A stretch of DNA of 40,381 nt from an uncultured Lachnospiraceae bacterium (lineage in GTDB: Bacteria; Bacillota; Clostridia; Lachnospirales; Lachnospiraceae): the NCBI GenBank assembly GCA_949743325.1, contig CATJTQ010000058.1, forward strand, positions 1 through 40,381, read 5' to 3'. The position numbers and the translations under genes are program-made. Within the stretch, counting starts at the first letter, position 1. Every line of letters starts with the position of its first letter. The notes beneath the pieces were generated by a model that worked only from the letters and a program-made list of their open reading frames with translations, searched no databases and was not told the origin of the DNA. Shown in pieces: positions 26,037 to 34,377 of this stretch.

Positions 26037-26957
26037 CTATTTTATTAAATCTAAATTTCTTTCTAATGTTTCATCTAAATTCGTATTCTTTACTGAAGAT
26101 CCATTAGTCTCCCCATAAATTGATATATGAACTTTACTTACAGTAGATAATTCAGCAAGTGAATTTACTATCGAATAAATCTGTACTTCTTTTGAAACAT
26201 CATTTATCATATTTAAAAACTCCGCACTTAAATTAACATAACACACTGTATCTTTGGTATATATACTAATTAGTTTAGTGCCTTCCGGAACAGTGGCCTT
26301 TAAATCAGTGTTCGAGGACGGTCCTGAAATCAGCTGCTCCATAACTACTTTTTCCAATGACATATTAACACTGTGTGTTACTCTTCTTGTAGATTGCATT
26401 AAATTCTTACCATCATCACTGGCAAAATACAGTACTAATTCTGTTGCTTCATACTCATTAATTTCACTTCCGTCATTTTGAACAAAAGATGTCTCATTCA
26501 TTGCACCGACAGCTTCGTTATCTGAATTCATCAATGGTTCTTCATTGATATAAAATTCAACCGATGATACTCCAGATATCTGAACAAGTGTGTCCACATA
26601 CGCCATTCTCATCAAAACTTCCGTCGATTTTTCCATCTGCAGATAACCTTCATCAAAAGATAGTGAAAGCATGTCGCCTTCAAGTGTATAATCAAGCAAC
26701 TTCACGTTTTTAGGTTTAGCGCAAATATAATCAATTGAACCTGTAGAAGTTTCAAGCTTATTCAGTATTTCAGCAACCAGTTTCTCTGTCTTTGTACTTT
26801 TTGGTTTAAATTTTTGATAGACTAAAGAAGTTTGGCTATTATTTACATAATATATTTGATAACCGCCGGCAACCCCATCATTTGACACCGAACTTCCACA
26901 CCCTGAAAAAAACAGCATAAGGCATACAAGTATAGATAATATTATTCTTTGTCTCAT
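26037..26957 (-). CDS. Lipoprotein with two GerMN domains
   Basis: The protein is exported and probably lipid-modified at Cys20 (lipobox FFSGC after a hydrophobic segment). Two GerMN domains follow, at about 55-155 (KTEKLVAEILNKLETSTGS, DMLSLSFDEGY, SGVSSVEFYINEEPL) and about 170-295 (ELVLYFASDDGKNLMQSTR, EQLISGPSSNTDLKATVPEGTKL, DTVCYVNLSAEFL). GerMN is the domain of the germination/sporulation protein GerM and also occurs in lipoproteins (LpqB type) encoded next to two-component systems, as here. A role as a sensor accessory of the histidine kinase encoded upstream is possible but inferred. At 306 residues it appears complete. Confidence 0.92.
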   Translation of the reverse strand: MRQRIILSILVCLMLFFSGCGSSVSNDGVAGGYQIYYVNNSQTSLVYQKFKPKSTKTEKLVAEILNKLETSTGSIDYICAKPKNVKLLDYTLEGDMLSLSFDEGYLQMEKSTEVLMRMAYVDTLVQISGVSSVEFYINEEPLMNSDNEAVGAMNETSFVQNDGSEINEYEATELVLYFASDDGKNLMQSTRRVTHSVNMSLEKVVMEQLISGPSSNTDLKATVPEGTKLISIYTKDTVCYVNLSAEFLNMINDVSKEVQIYSIVNSLAELSTVSKVHISIYGETNGSSVKNTNLDETLERNLDLIK

Positions 26958-26979
26958 ATAAATCTTCCTCTTATCACAC

Positions 26980-27072
26980 AGACTCTAAAGCAAGCACCCA
27001 AATTTACTTAGCTGCACATTTGACATTACCCCTAACTTGCCGCAGAGTTTAAACACATTGAGCAATGCATCG
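26980..27072 (-). repeat. Possible degenerate copy of the multi-hairpin element
   Basis: The gap after the histidine kinase stop codon, read on the minus strand, contains AAACTCTGCGGCAAGTTAGG followed by GGTAATGTC. This resembles in order the GCGCCCCAAGGAGTGGGG and TATTGAC parts of the element after argG (36961-37078). Similarity is partial and found by eye, so this is tentative. No terminator-like stem with a T tract is evident here. Confidence 0.35.
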
Positions 27073-28542
27073 CTAAGAAGCTATATAACTGAGCGGAATT
27101 CTTACAGTAAAAGTAGTCCCCTTATTCTCCTCACTGGACACTTTAATTGTTCCTCTGTGAAGAAGTACAGCATTTCTTGTAATAGCAAGTCCAAGTCCTG
27201 TACCTCCAATCTCTCTTGAATGAGACTTATCAACACGATAAAATCTTTCAAAAATATATTCCTGTGACTTTTTAGGAATACCAATTCCTGAATCTTCAAC
27301 AGTTACATAGAAAAACTTATGGTCAGCATTTAGAGAAACATGTACCCATCCATTATCAACATTATATTTTATTGCATTTTCAACAAGATTTGATATTACA
27401 AGAGTTATTTTAACATCATCAATCTCAGCAGTAACAGGCCTAAAGCTCTCAAATAAAAGCTCTATATTTCTCTTGGCAGCTATAGGCTGCAGCCTCTTTA
27501 ATATAAGCTCCAGCAATTCATTTAAATTAACAGGCATTATATTAAGATTCTGCGAAGTTTTGTCCATCTTAACTAAAGAAAGCAAATCTTCTATAATCTT
27601 ACTTTCTCTGTCAATTTCTTCCACAATATCTGTCATAAACTCTTTATACAATTCAACCGGCGCTTCCTCCTGCATAAGCAATGAATCGGCAAGAACTTTC
27701 ATTGATGTAATAGGAGTTTTCAACTCATGAGAGACATTAGAAACAAATTCCTGTCTTGAATTATCCAAAACTTTCATTCTATTAATCATTTTATTAATAG
27801 ATTTAACAATAAGCTCCATCTCTCGATAACTTTTAACCGATATCTCTTCATTTAGAAAGCCTTCTGACATTTCAGCAATATCATCGCTTATCTTAGCAAA
27901 CGGTCTGCTTAGACGCCTTGAAACATAAAACGCCACAACTACAATAGCTAAACTGAGGGCAAGCTGCAAAATATATGCCTTGGTCATCAAAATATCAATA
28001 CTGTCAACGATTGAATCTGTTGATACACTAATAAGCATAACACCTATTATCTTTTTCGTCACTGAATGCTCAATACATACTGCCTGCTCTATATAATTAT
28101 TAACTTTATCATATCTACTGTTTTCAATTCCTTTAAAACAATTGATCACCTCTTCTGACACAATTGTTTTACCTGTATTCATTGAAAATGTATCCTTAAC
28201 AATATTGTAGTCTTTATCAATAACCATAATTCTGCCGTCATAAAAATTGGCAAGCTGAGTAAGCTGAGCATTAATTACTTCCGATGATGGTTCATCTAAA
28301 TACTCTGACATACCCATCTGATTTATTATAATTTCACATTGTGTCTTAATATTGACTATTCTCTGTTCAATAGCTCTTGACTCATAATTTGCAACTATAC
28401 CTCTGCTCAAAATAAAGCAAGGAAGAACTCCTACTGCAAAGATTACAAAAAATACAATGATATGAAAGCTTTTGAATCTGTGAAAAAAGTCTTTTATCTT
28501 ATCCTTGGAAATAATAGCCCACACCCCATTTCGTGTGAACAT
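27073..28542 (-). CDS. Sensor histidine kinase (HAMP, HisKA, HATPase)
   Basis: This membrane sensor kinase pairs with the response regulator encoded just upstream. It has a first membrane helix (FHIIVFFVIFAVGVLPCFIL), an extracytoplasmic sensor region of about 130 residues with PAS/Cache-like text (DGRIMVIDKDYNIVKDTF), a second helix (LQLALSLAIVVVAFYV), HAMP, the phosphorylation box SNVSHELKTPI (His272 from the chosen start) and the ATPase domain (NLVENAIKYN, EDSGIGIP, GGTGLGLAI). The start is uncertain: ATG 28542 overlaps the regulator gene by 44 bp, an ATG at 28569 by more, and neither has a strong ribosome site. The overlap suggests translational coupling. The layout resembles PhoR/WalK-type kinases. 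Confidence 0.93.
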   Translation of the reverse strand: MFTRNGVWAIISKDKIKDFFHRFKSFHIIVFFVIFAVGVLPCFILSRGIVANYESRAIEQRIVNIKTQCEIIINQMGMSEYLDEPSSEVINAQLTQLANFYDGRIMVIDKDYNIVKDTFSMNTGKTIVSEEVINCFKGIENSRYDKVNNYIEQAVCIEHSVTKKIIGVMLISVSTDSIVDSIDILMTKAYILQLALSLAIVVVAFYVSRRLSRPFAKISDDIAEMSEGFLNEEISVKSYREMELIVKSINKMINRMKVLDNSRQEFVSNVSHELKTPITSMKVLADSLLMQEEAPVELYKEFMTDIVEEIDRESKIIEDLLSLVKMDKTSQNLNIMPVNLNELLELILKRLQPIAAKRNIELLFESFRPVTAEIDDVKITLVISNLVENAIKYNVDNGWVHVSLNADHKFFYVTVEDSGIGIPKKSQEYIFERFYRVDKSHSREIGGTGLGLAITRNAVLLHRGTIKVSSEENKGTTFTVRIPLSYIAS

Positions 28543-29197
28543 ACTTCGGCTCACTTGGATTAGACTCAATCTTCTCCCTTAAGCGGCGGATATGTACATC
28601 CACTGTTCTAGCATCTCCCGGATAGTCATAACCCCAAACTAAATTGAGAAGCTTGTCACGACTGTAGACTTTATTAGGATTTAGAATCAGTATCTCAAGC
28701 AAATCAAATTCTTTAGCTGTAAGATTTATCTCTTTTTCACTTATAAATACTCTTCTTCCCTCACAATCAAGACGCATATCTGAAACTTCTATTATCTGCG
28801 GCTTCTCATCTTTCTCAACTGGTGTGTCTTTGGAAGAACTTCTTCTCATTATCGCTTTAATTCTAGCCTTTAATTCCAATATATTAAATGGTTTTGTCAT
28901 ATAGTCGTCTGCACCATACTCCAAGCCTAAAATCTTATCCATATCATCACTTTTGGCAGTAAGCATTATAATTGGCATATCTGAAAATTCTCTGACCTGC
29001 TGACAAACTTGAGTACCATCAATCTTAGGAAGCATTAAATCAAGAAGCATAATATCATATGTATTTTCTTTTAGTTTCTCTAAAGCTTCCTCGCCATCAT
29101 AAGCACAATCCACCTCCATGCCATCCTGTTCCAGACTAAATCTTATGCCCTTAACAATTAACTTTTCATCATCTACTACTAAAACTTTCCTCGCCAT
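28499..29197 (-). CDS. OmpR/PhoB-family response regulator
   Basis: The 232-residue regulator starts at ATG 29197 behind GGAGGCAGGAA; an in-frame ATG 13 codons earlier is rejected. The receiver domain has the acidic pair Asp9-Asp10, phospho-acceptor Asp53 (IMLLDLMLP), Thr in MLTAKSDD and Lys in MTKPF. The winged-helix DNA-binding domain at about 130-232 has RVFISEKEINLTAKEFDLLEILI and the recognition stretch DARTVDVHIRRLREKIE. It is followed by its histidine kinase and a GerMN lipoprotein. Targets cannot be read from the window. Confidence 0.95.
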   Translation of the reverse strand: MARKVLVVDDEKLIVKGIRFSLEQDGMEVDCAYDGEEALEKLKENTYDIMLLDLMLPKIDGTQVCQQVREFSDMPIIMLTAKSDDMDKILGLEYGADDYMTKPFNILELKARIKAIMRRSSSKDTPVEKDEKPQIIEVSDMRLDCEGRRVFISEKEINLTAKEFDLLEILILNPNKVYSRDKLLNLVWGYDYPGDARTVDVHIRRLREKIESNPSEPKYVHTKWGVGYYFQG

Positions 29198-29284
29198 TTC
29201 CTGCCTCCAATGCTCTATTACAACAAACCTTAACAATGCAATGAAAATTATGCCGACTTTATAACTTGATATACTTCTAAATAT

Positions 29285-29884
29285 TTATTTTACAAATATA
29301 TCATCCTTAATCTTATTAAATACGCCCTCTTTAATACCTTCAATATTCATTATATCTTCCACTGATTTAAAAGGACCGTTACTATCTCTATATTTAATAA
29401 TCGCATCAGCTTTTGATTCTCCCACACCGCTGAGAGTCATCAATTGTTCTTTTGTAGCTTTATTTATATTTATCTTCCCAGCATCTGTACCAGAAGATAT
29501 TTCACTTGTATTATCTGACGGACTGCTGGCTTCACCCTTATATGGTATTCTTATCTTAACGCCATCTTCAATAACTGCTGCAAGATTAACACTTTCCGTG
29601 TCTGCCTCAGAAACAAAACCTCCGGCAGCAGCTACAGCATCTGATACACGACTGTTCTCACATATTTCATATACACCTGGATAACTAACTGCACCACAAA
29701 CATAAACTACTGCAATTTCTTCTAAATCACCATTATTACTTTCAGTTTTTCTATCATTATTAGAGTCTTTTTCATTACATATATCTTCCTCAGATGAAAA
29801 TTCAACTTTTTCACCACTTTTACATCCTACTAAAAAAAGACAAAATAATAACAACATTATTCTTATAAACTTTATGATACTCAT
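29285..29884 (-). CDS. comEA: ComEA-like DNA-binding protein, predicted lipoprotein
   Basis: The protein has an SLBB-like domain at about 57-115 (IAVVYVCGAVSYPGVYEICENS, GVKIRIPYKG) and C-terminal tandem helix-hairpin-helix motifs at about 137-199 (ININKATKEQLMTLSGVGESKADAII, IMNIEGIKEGVFNKI). This is the standard order for ComEA, which binds incoming double-stranded DNA outside the membrane. The N-terminus ends in a lipobox-like FLVGC with Cys21, so it is probably a lipoprotein rather than the helix-anchored form of Bacillus. At 199 residues it is complete. The ribosome site is weak. It heads the minus-strand series leading through the two-component system and GerMN gene to comEC. Confidence 0.92.
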   Translation of the reverse strand: MSIIKFIRIMLLLFCLFLVGCKSGEKVEFSSEEDICNEKDSNNDRKTESNNGDLEEIAVVYVCGAVSYPGVYEICENSRVSDAVAAAGGFVSEADTESVNLAAVIEDGVKIRIPYKGEASSPSDNTSEISSGTDAGKININKATKEQLMTLSGVGESKADAIIKYRDSNGPFKSVEDIMNIEGIKEGVFNKIKDDIFVK

Positions 29885-29927
29885 AATATTATGCCAAACT
29901 TTCCCCGACAGAAATCTGACTCTCTAT

Positions 29928-29956
29928 ATTCTATCGAAAAAATTCTGTAATTACAA
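29928..29956 (-). promoter_or_regulatory. Predicted sigma-A promoter of comEA
   Basis: Minus strand TTGTAA (29951-29956), 17-bp spacer, TAGAAT (29928-29933), about 45 bp before the comEA start codon. Confidence 0.6.
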
Positions 29957-29965
29957 TAGTTTTTT

Positions 29966-30394
29966 TCATTTCCATTTAAAAATTATTATTCCTACTGCTG
30001 AAATCACAACACCCAAAAGCTTGCGCCACTCAAATGGTTGTTTCTCCATTCCCCAAAGTCCCAAAAGCTCTATAATATAAGACATTGTAATCTGTGCAAC
30101 CACAATTAAAAGCGCTGCCCTCGCAGGTCCCAAACTTCCAGTACTTTTAATAACTGTCATTGTTATAAATGCTCCAAGCACACCAGTAAACAAAAGCATC
30201 TTATCGGATACCGCAAACAACTTGCCAAAACTTTCTCTTCCTGTAAAAAACCAAGCAATAAGACATACGACAAGCGCACTTGCCTGGACAAAACTATTTG
30301 TAACCCACTGACTGCTCTCCTCTGTCAGACGTGTATTCCATACACCCTGTATGCTCATTAACGCCCCTGATATAAGTGCAATAATAATTCCCAT
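29966..30394 (-). CDS. YdcZ-like (DUF606) DMT-superfamily membrane protein
   Basis: The 142-residue protein has four to five hydrophobic helices: MGIIIALISGALMSIQGVW, SFVQASALVVCLIAWFF, MLLFTGVLGAFITMTVI, AALLIVVAQITMSYIIELLG and LLGVVISAVGIIIF. GALMSIQGVWN and GPARAALLIVVAQ fit the YdcZ/DUF606 branch of drug/metabolite transporters. These proteins usually act as dimers; substrates are unknown. I chose ATG 30394 because AAAGGAG lies 7 bp upstream; the longer ORF begins inside that site. The ribosome site lies in a 22-bp hairpin that starts at the stop codon of the upstream solute-binding protein gene. Confidence 0.88.
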   Translation of the reverse strand: MGIIIALISGALMSIQGVWNTRLTEESSQWVTNSFVQASALVVCLIAWFFTGRESFGKLFAVSDKMLLFTGVLGAFITMTVIKSTGSLGPARAALLIVVAQITMSYIIELLGLWGMEKQPFEWRKLLGVVISAVGIIIFKWK

Positions 30395-30460
30395 AAAAAT
30401 ACTCCTTTTTAGCATATAATTTACTATTATGTAAGTATTGCTAAAAAAGAGTATTTTTAT
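30393..30460 (-). promoter_or_regulatory. 22-bp hairpin masking the ribosome site of the YdcZ-like gene
   Basis: On the minus strand the arm 30460-30439 pairs with 30414-30393 over 22 bp, with one G-U pair and a 24-nt loop. The 5' arm contains the UAA of the solute-binding protein gene. The 3' arm contains the AAAGGAG ribosome site and reaches into the AUG of the YdcZ-like gene. Coupled translation or attenuation is a natural reading. A terminator role cannot be excluded because the 3' arm is U-rich, but no U tract follows. Confidence 0.7.
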
Positions 30461-31704
30461 TCATTTATGTCTATTCTTTGCCTTAGCAGCTGAACAAATT
30501 CATTTACAATAACTACCGGATCTTCTCCATTTGCAGTACGCTCAAATACTTCTTTTAATCTGACTGAGAAATCCTCTGTTGTTAAAAGCTTTGGCAAATG
30601 TTCGCTCGCACTGTATATCTCATATAAAACCTCAAAATTTTCAATCGATTTTGCGGCATTGTAATTTGCCGGATATAAATTTGTCTTATCATAAAAGTTA
30701 TCGGCAAACTCACATGTTAAAAATTCTGCAAACTCCGCAGCCGCTTTTTGATTCTCAGACATGCCGTTAACTACAACTGCATCTGTATAAGAACCCGTAC
30801 AGCTCTCAATTGAATCTGTCAGCTTTGGAATATTTATTATTCTAAAATTGACATTATGCTCTGCAGCACTCTCATTAAGCAGTGCAATATAATCCGAACT
30901 TAAAATAATACTTAGATTTTTTCCTTCTGAATAACCAAGAATCATTACATCCTCTGACGCATTAGGTGAAATTCCCGCCCCAGTCAACAGAGACTGAAAA
31001 AAAGCAACTGACTGTACGGCCATATTCTCATCTGCATATAAAATCTGCCGTCCATCTTCTGATTTATTAGCTAGATTAACATATTTTCCAATAAAAGCAT
31101 AGTCAGTCAATACACTGCCTGTATTTAAATCAATACTATGTTCCATGCCGCTCTCAGCAAATCCAGAGATATCATAATCTTTTAACTGTTGCAAAGAATA
31201 TGGTTCCTCCATCAAATCTGCCCGATAAACTAAACACGGAACATGAAAGCTTAGAGGATAACCTATCTTTTTACCACGATATTCAACTGCATTAAGCGCA
31301 GTTTTTGCAAAATTATCTTCTGTTAATACAGCAGATGTATTCTCTCTTGCAATTCCCAGTACAAAAGCATTTTCAAGATATTCCTCTCTAACTATATATA
31401 AATCAGGAGTTACAGCCTCCTCGGAAACACTGTCTGCTGCTATCTGCTGCAGATAATCTGAAGCTGATATATACTTTATATCAATTTCAATTCCATTCAT
31501 TTTCTTATATTCAACTGCTGCTGCGCTTAAATATTCAGAAAATCTATGATCAGAATAACATATACTTAGTCCAGACTCTTTAACTTTTTCTTCTTCCAGC
31601 TTAATAATTTGCTTACTTTTTGCCAAACCTCCAAACTCCAAAGCAATGTACACCAATAAAAACAAAATACAAGCGCATAATATTGTCTTCCATAACTTTT
31701 TCAT
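30457..31704 (-). CDS. Orphan extracellular solute-binding protein (family 1-like)
   Basis: The 415-residue protein has a single N-terminal hydrophobic segment at about 7-25 (ILCACILFLLVYIALEFGG) and no proper lipobox, so it may be an uncleaved membrane-anchored protein. The rest resembles type 1/type 2 sugar-type binding proteins: SEYLSAAAVEYKKMNGIEIDIKYISASDYLQQIAAD, TPDLYIV, KIGYPLSFHVPCLVYRADLM, and AAAEFAEFLTCEFADNFY at the C-terminal helices. No permease or ATPase gene is adjacent. It follows argD by 42 bp without a terminator, so it may be transcribed with the arginine operon. Arginine binding is possible from position only; the fold suggests saccharide or polyamine ligands. Confidence 0.8.
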   Translation of the reverse strand: MKKLWKTILCACILFLLVYIALEFGGLAKSKQIIKLEEEKVKESGLSICYSDHRFSEYLSAAAVEYKKMNGIEIDIKYISASDYLQQIAADSVSEEAVTPDLYIVREEYLENAFVLGIARENTSAVLTEDNFAKTALNAVEYRGKKIGYPLSFHVPCLVYRADLMEEPYSLQQLKDYDISGFAESGMEHSIDLNTGSVLTDYAFIGKYVNLANKSEDGRQILYADENMAVQSVAFFQSLLTGAGISPNASEDVMILGYSEGKNLSIILSSDYIALLNESAAEHNVNFRIINIPKLTDSIESCTGSYTDAVVVNGMSENQKAAAEFAEFLTCEFADNFYDKTNLYPANYNAAKSIENFEVLYEIYSASEHLPKLLTTEDFSVRLKEVFERTANGEDPVVIVNEFVQLLRQRIDINE

Positions 31705-31746
31705 ACTTAATCCTTATCTTAACTTAACAAAATGCTGCGTTATAAA

Positions 31747-32934
31747 TTATAGACAAGTTTTAAGTATTTCAATCATCTCATCTACATTCTCTTTTGTAAT
31801 AATAAGAGGAGGCACAATTCTCAGCACATTCTGACCTGCTGAAATTACAATAAGCCCTTTATCCATGGCCTTTTCAACAACTTTCGACACTGGTGTATCC
31901 TCCGAAAGCACAAGTCCCTGCATCAAGCCCATACCTCGTCTCATAATTACATTTTCAAATTTCTTGACAACCTCGTCCAGCCTCTGTGTAATATAGTCTG
32001 AAAGCTCCCTGACATAAGCTGTTAGATTCAGCTTTTCATACTGCTCAAAAACAGCCGCTACTGCTGCTCCCACAAAAGGATTACCTCCATATGTAGTCCC
32101 GTGGTCTCCCGGAGCAAGGGAAAACTCCGCAACCTGTTCAGTCATCGCAAACGCCCCTACGGGAACACCGCATCCTAATGCTTTGGCAGATGTCATAATA
32201 TCAGGTTTAATATTATAATTCTGATATGCAAACATACTGCCGCAGCGACCCATTCCACACTGTATTTCATCTAAAATCAGTAAAATATCATTCTGACTGC
32301 AAAATTCTCTTAATTTACATAAAAACTCCTTATCAGCAGGTAAAATTCCGCCTTCACCCTGCACCGTTTCCAGTATAACAGCACAAGTTTTATCAGTTAT
32401 GGCAGACTTAACACTCTCAAAATTATTGTAATCTGCAAATTTTACACCGCCGATAAGTGGATCAAACGGCTCTCTGTAATGGACATTTCCCGTTACTGAT
32501 AAAGCTCCCATACTTCTTCCATGAAAAGAATGATTCATCGCAACTATCTCATATCTATTGTTGCCATACTTTGCATATGAATATTTTCTTGCTGATTTGA
32601 GCGCCCCCTCAATAGCCTCTGTTCCGCTGTTTGTATAAAACACTCTGTCCATTCCGCTATATTTTGCAAAATACTCTCCTGCTTTCACAATTGGTTTATT
32701 ATAAAACAAGTTTGACGTATGTAAAAGTGTATCAACCTGATTCTTCAGGGCATCTTTGTAATCATTATTACTGTACCCAAGCGCGCTCACTGCAATACCA
32801 GCAGCAAAATCAAGATACTTCTTTCCTTCACTGTCATATAAATAAACGCCTTCACCCTTTTCAAGAACAATTTTATAACGGTTATATGTATGTAAAAGTA
32901 CCTTTTCGGCATTATCAATGTAAATGTTGTTCAT
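31747..32934 (-). CDS. argD: Acetylornithine aminotransferase
   Basis: This PLP enzyme converts N-acetylglutamate semialdehyde to N-acetylornithine. Class III aminotransferase features are present: [32 protein letters not shown], the PLP ring contact [12 protein letters not shown] (Asp222) and the Schiff-base Lys251 in [15 protein letters not shown]. The 395-residue length is normal. The start codon lies 20 bp inside the 3' end of argB, so translation is coupled. It may also serve lysine biosynthesis, as in many bacteria, but its operon is arginine-specific. Confidence 0.96.
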   Translation of the reverse strand: MNNIYIDNAEKVLLHTYNRYKIVLEKGEGVYLYDSEGKKYLDFAAGIAVSALGYSNNDYKDALKNQVDTLLHTSNLFYNKPIVKAGEYFAKYSGMDRVFYTNSGTEAIEGALKSARKYSYAKYGNNRYEIVAMNHSFHGRSMGALSVTGNVHYREPFDPLIGGVKFADYNNFESVKSAITDKTCAVILETVQGEGGILPADKEFLCKLREFCSQNDILLILDEIQCGMGRCGSMFAYQNYNIKPDIMTSAKALGCGVPVGAFAMTEQVAEFSLAPGDHGTTYGGNPFVGAAVAAVFEQYEKLNLTAYVRELSDYITQRLDEVVKKFENVIMRRGMGLMQGLVLSEDTPVSKVVEKAMDKGLIVISAGQNVLRIVPPLIITKENVDEMIEILKTCL

Positions 32935-33823
32935 CTTCTAATCCCTCTTTCATGTCATCTCCATAAATCAATGTTCCTATTCCTTTGTTAGTAAATATTT
33001 CCAAAAGAAGACAGTGAGCAATTCTTCCGTCCAAAATATGTACGCGGTTTACTCCATTATTTACGGCATCAATACAATTTCTAATCTTTGGAAGCATACC
33101 TCCGCCCGCATTTCCTGACTTAAGGAATTCCTCGGCCTCAGTTGTAGACATTCTTGAAATAAGTGTTTCCGGGTTTAATGGATCTTCATAAACTCCTTCA
33201 ATATCTGTAAGAAAAGCCAGTTTTTCAGCGAACATAGCTGATGCAACCGCACATGCGGCGTCATCCGCATTTATGTTGTAACTGTTACTATCGTTTAATC
33301 CAAGACCAATCGGGCAGAGCACAGGAACAAAATTATTTTCTAGCAATGTATGAAGCAGTGAAGTGTCAACAGTGTGAACTTCACCTACAAAACCTATGTC
33401 CTTTCCTGCACTTAGCCTTTTAGTAACCCTTAACATACCGCCGTCTTTTCCGCTCACACCTACAGCATTTACTCCTAAATTCTGCATAAGCTGTACTAAT
33501 GACTTATTTACTTTGCCTAAAACCATCTCTGCTATTTCCATTGTAGCCTCATCTGTAACACGCAGACCATTTATAAACTGCGGCGTCATTCCTGATTTCT
33601 TCACCCATTTGCTAATCTCCTTACCACCGCCATGAACGATAATAGGCTTAAATCCAACAAGTTTAAGAAGCGCAACATCCTTAATTACATTTTTTTTCAG
33701 CTCCTCGTCTACCATTGCACTTCCGCCATATTTAACTACAATTACTTTGCCATTATATTTTTGAATATATGGCAGCGCCTCAATAAGCACATTGGCCTTT
33801 TCAAGCCACAAATCCATCTCCAT
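32915..33823 (-). CDS. argB: N-acetylglutamate kinase
   Basis: ArgB phosphorylates N-acetylglutamate, the second step of arginine synthesis. Motifs: KYGGSAM near residues 28-34, IVHGGGKEI, the glycine-rich [12 protein letters not shown], and [11 protein letters not shown]. The N-terminal helix ([20 protein letters not shown]) is the extension seen in hexameric, arginine-inhibited kinases, which usually go with the cyclic (ArgJ) pathway; this is family knowledge applied to a sequence feature. At 302 residues it is complete. AAGGAG precedes the ATG. Confidence 0.97.
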   Translation of the reverse strand: MEMDLWLEKANVLIEALPYIQKYNGKVIVVKYGGSAMVDEELKKNVIKDVALLKLVGFKPIIVHGGGKEISKWVKKSGMTPQFINGLRVTDEATMEIAEMVLGKVNKSLVQLMQNLGVNAVGVSGKDGGMLRVTKRLSAGKDIGFVGEVHTVDTSLLHTLLENNFVPVLCPIGLGLNDSNSYNINADDAACAVASAMFAEKLAFLTDIEGVYEDPLNPETLISRMSTTEAEEFLKSGNAGGGMLPKIRNCIDAVNNGVNRVHILDGRIAHCLLLEIFTNKGIGTLIYGDDMKEGLEDEQHLH

Positions 33824-33902
33824 CTTTCTATCTCCTTATGTTATCTATTTTCACCGTTCAATTTACTAATCTTTACAATATAGTTTGTTTGCACAATAGC
33901 TT

Positions 33903-34358
33903 TTATTTTACAAAAGTTGTCTTATTATTTTCATTTAAATTGTACTCATATAAATTCACATCATCACGCAAATTCCAACCTAAATCTTGCCAAAATTTAT
34001 TTCCGGTCTCATTTTCTTTAAACGCCATTAAATTAACTTTATTTATTCCTTCAGATTTTAAAGCTTCTAAAGCCTTATTTGTCATTTTAGTAGCAATCCT
34101 CTGCTTTCTAAAGCGCTCTGCCACACATACATGATAAAAACATGCCCTTCTGCCGTCATGACCGCACATTAGACTTCCGATAAGCTCTCTGTCAGTCTCT
34201 GCCACAAAACTTGTAGTAGGATTTCGTTTTATAAATTTTATTACATTTTCTTCACTGTCATCAATACTTCTAAGCCCAAGCCCCTTTACTGAAGACCACA
34301 ATTTATACAGCATAACATAGTCCTCTGGTTTCATTACCCTTATAATGACTTCACTCAT
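33903..34358 (-). CDS. GNAT N-acetyltransferase inside the arginine operon
   Basis: The 151-residue protein is a single GNAT domain: IIRVMKPEDYVMLYKLW at the start, SFVAETDRELIGSLMCGHDGRR in the core, FYHVCVAERFRKQRIATKM as the acetyl-CoA motif and NETGNKFWQDLGW at the end. The acetyl-CoA loop reads RKQRIA where R/QxxGxG/A is usual, so the first Gly is replaced by Arg. From ATG 34358 (AAGGGG 12-13 bp upstream) it begins 20 bp after argC and is followed by argB after 79 bp. argJ is missing from the operon. A role as N-acetylglutamate synthase is plausible from context but unproven; it could equally acetylate another amine. Confidence 0.85.
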   Translation of the reverse strand: MSEVIIRVMKPEDYVMLYKLWSSVKGLGLRSIDDSEENVIKFIKRNPTTSFVAETDRELIGSLMCGHDGRRACFYHVCVAERFRKQRIATKMTNKALEALKSEGINKVNLMAFKENETGNKFWQDLGWNLRDDVNLYEYNLNENNKTTFVK

Positions 34359-34377
34359 ATTACAAGCAATCCCCTTT

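Noticed and set aside
33632-34134. Plus-strand frames over argB and the GNAT gene, and the gap between them.
   Set aside because: Antisense to recognised proteins, rich in Phe/Tyr/Asn runs from AT-rich DNA, with no family match.
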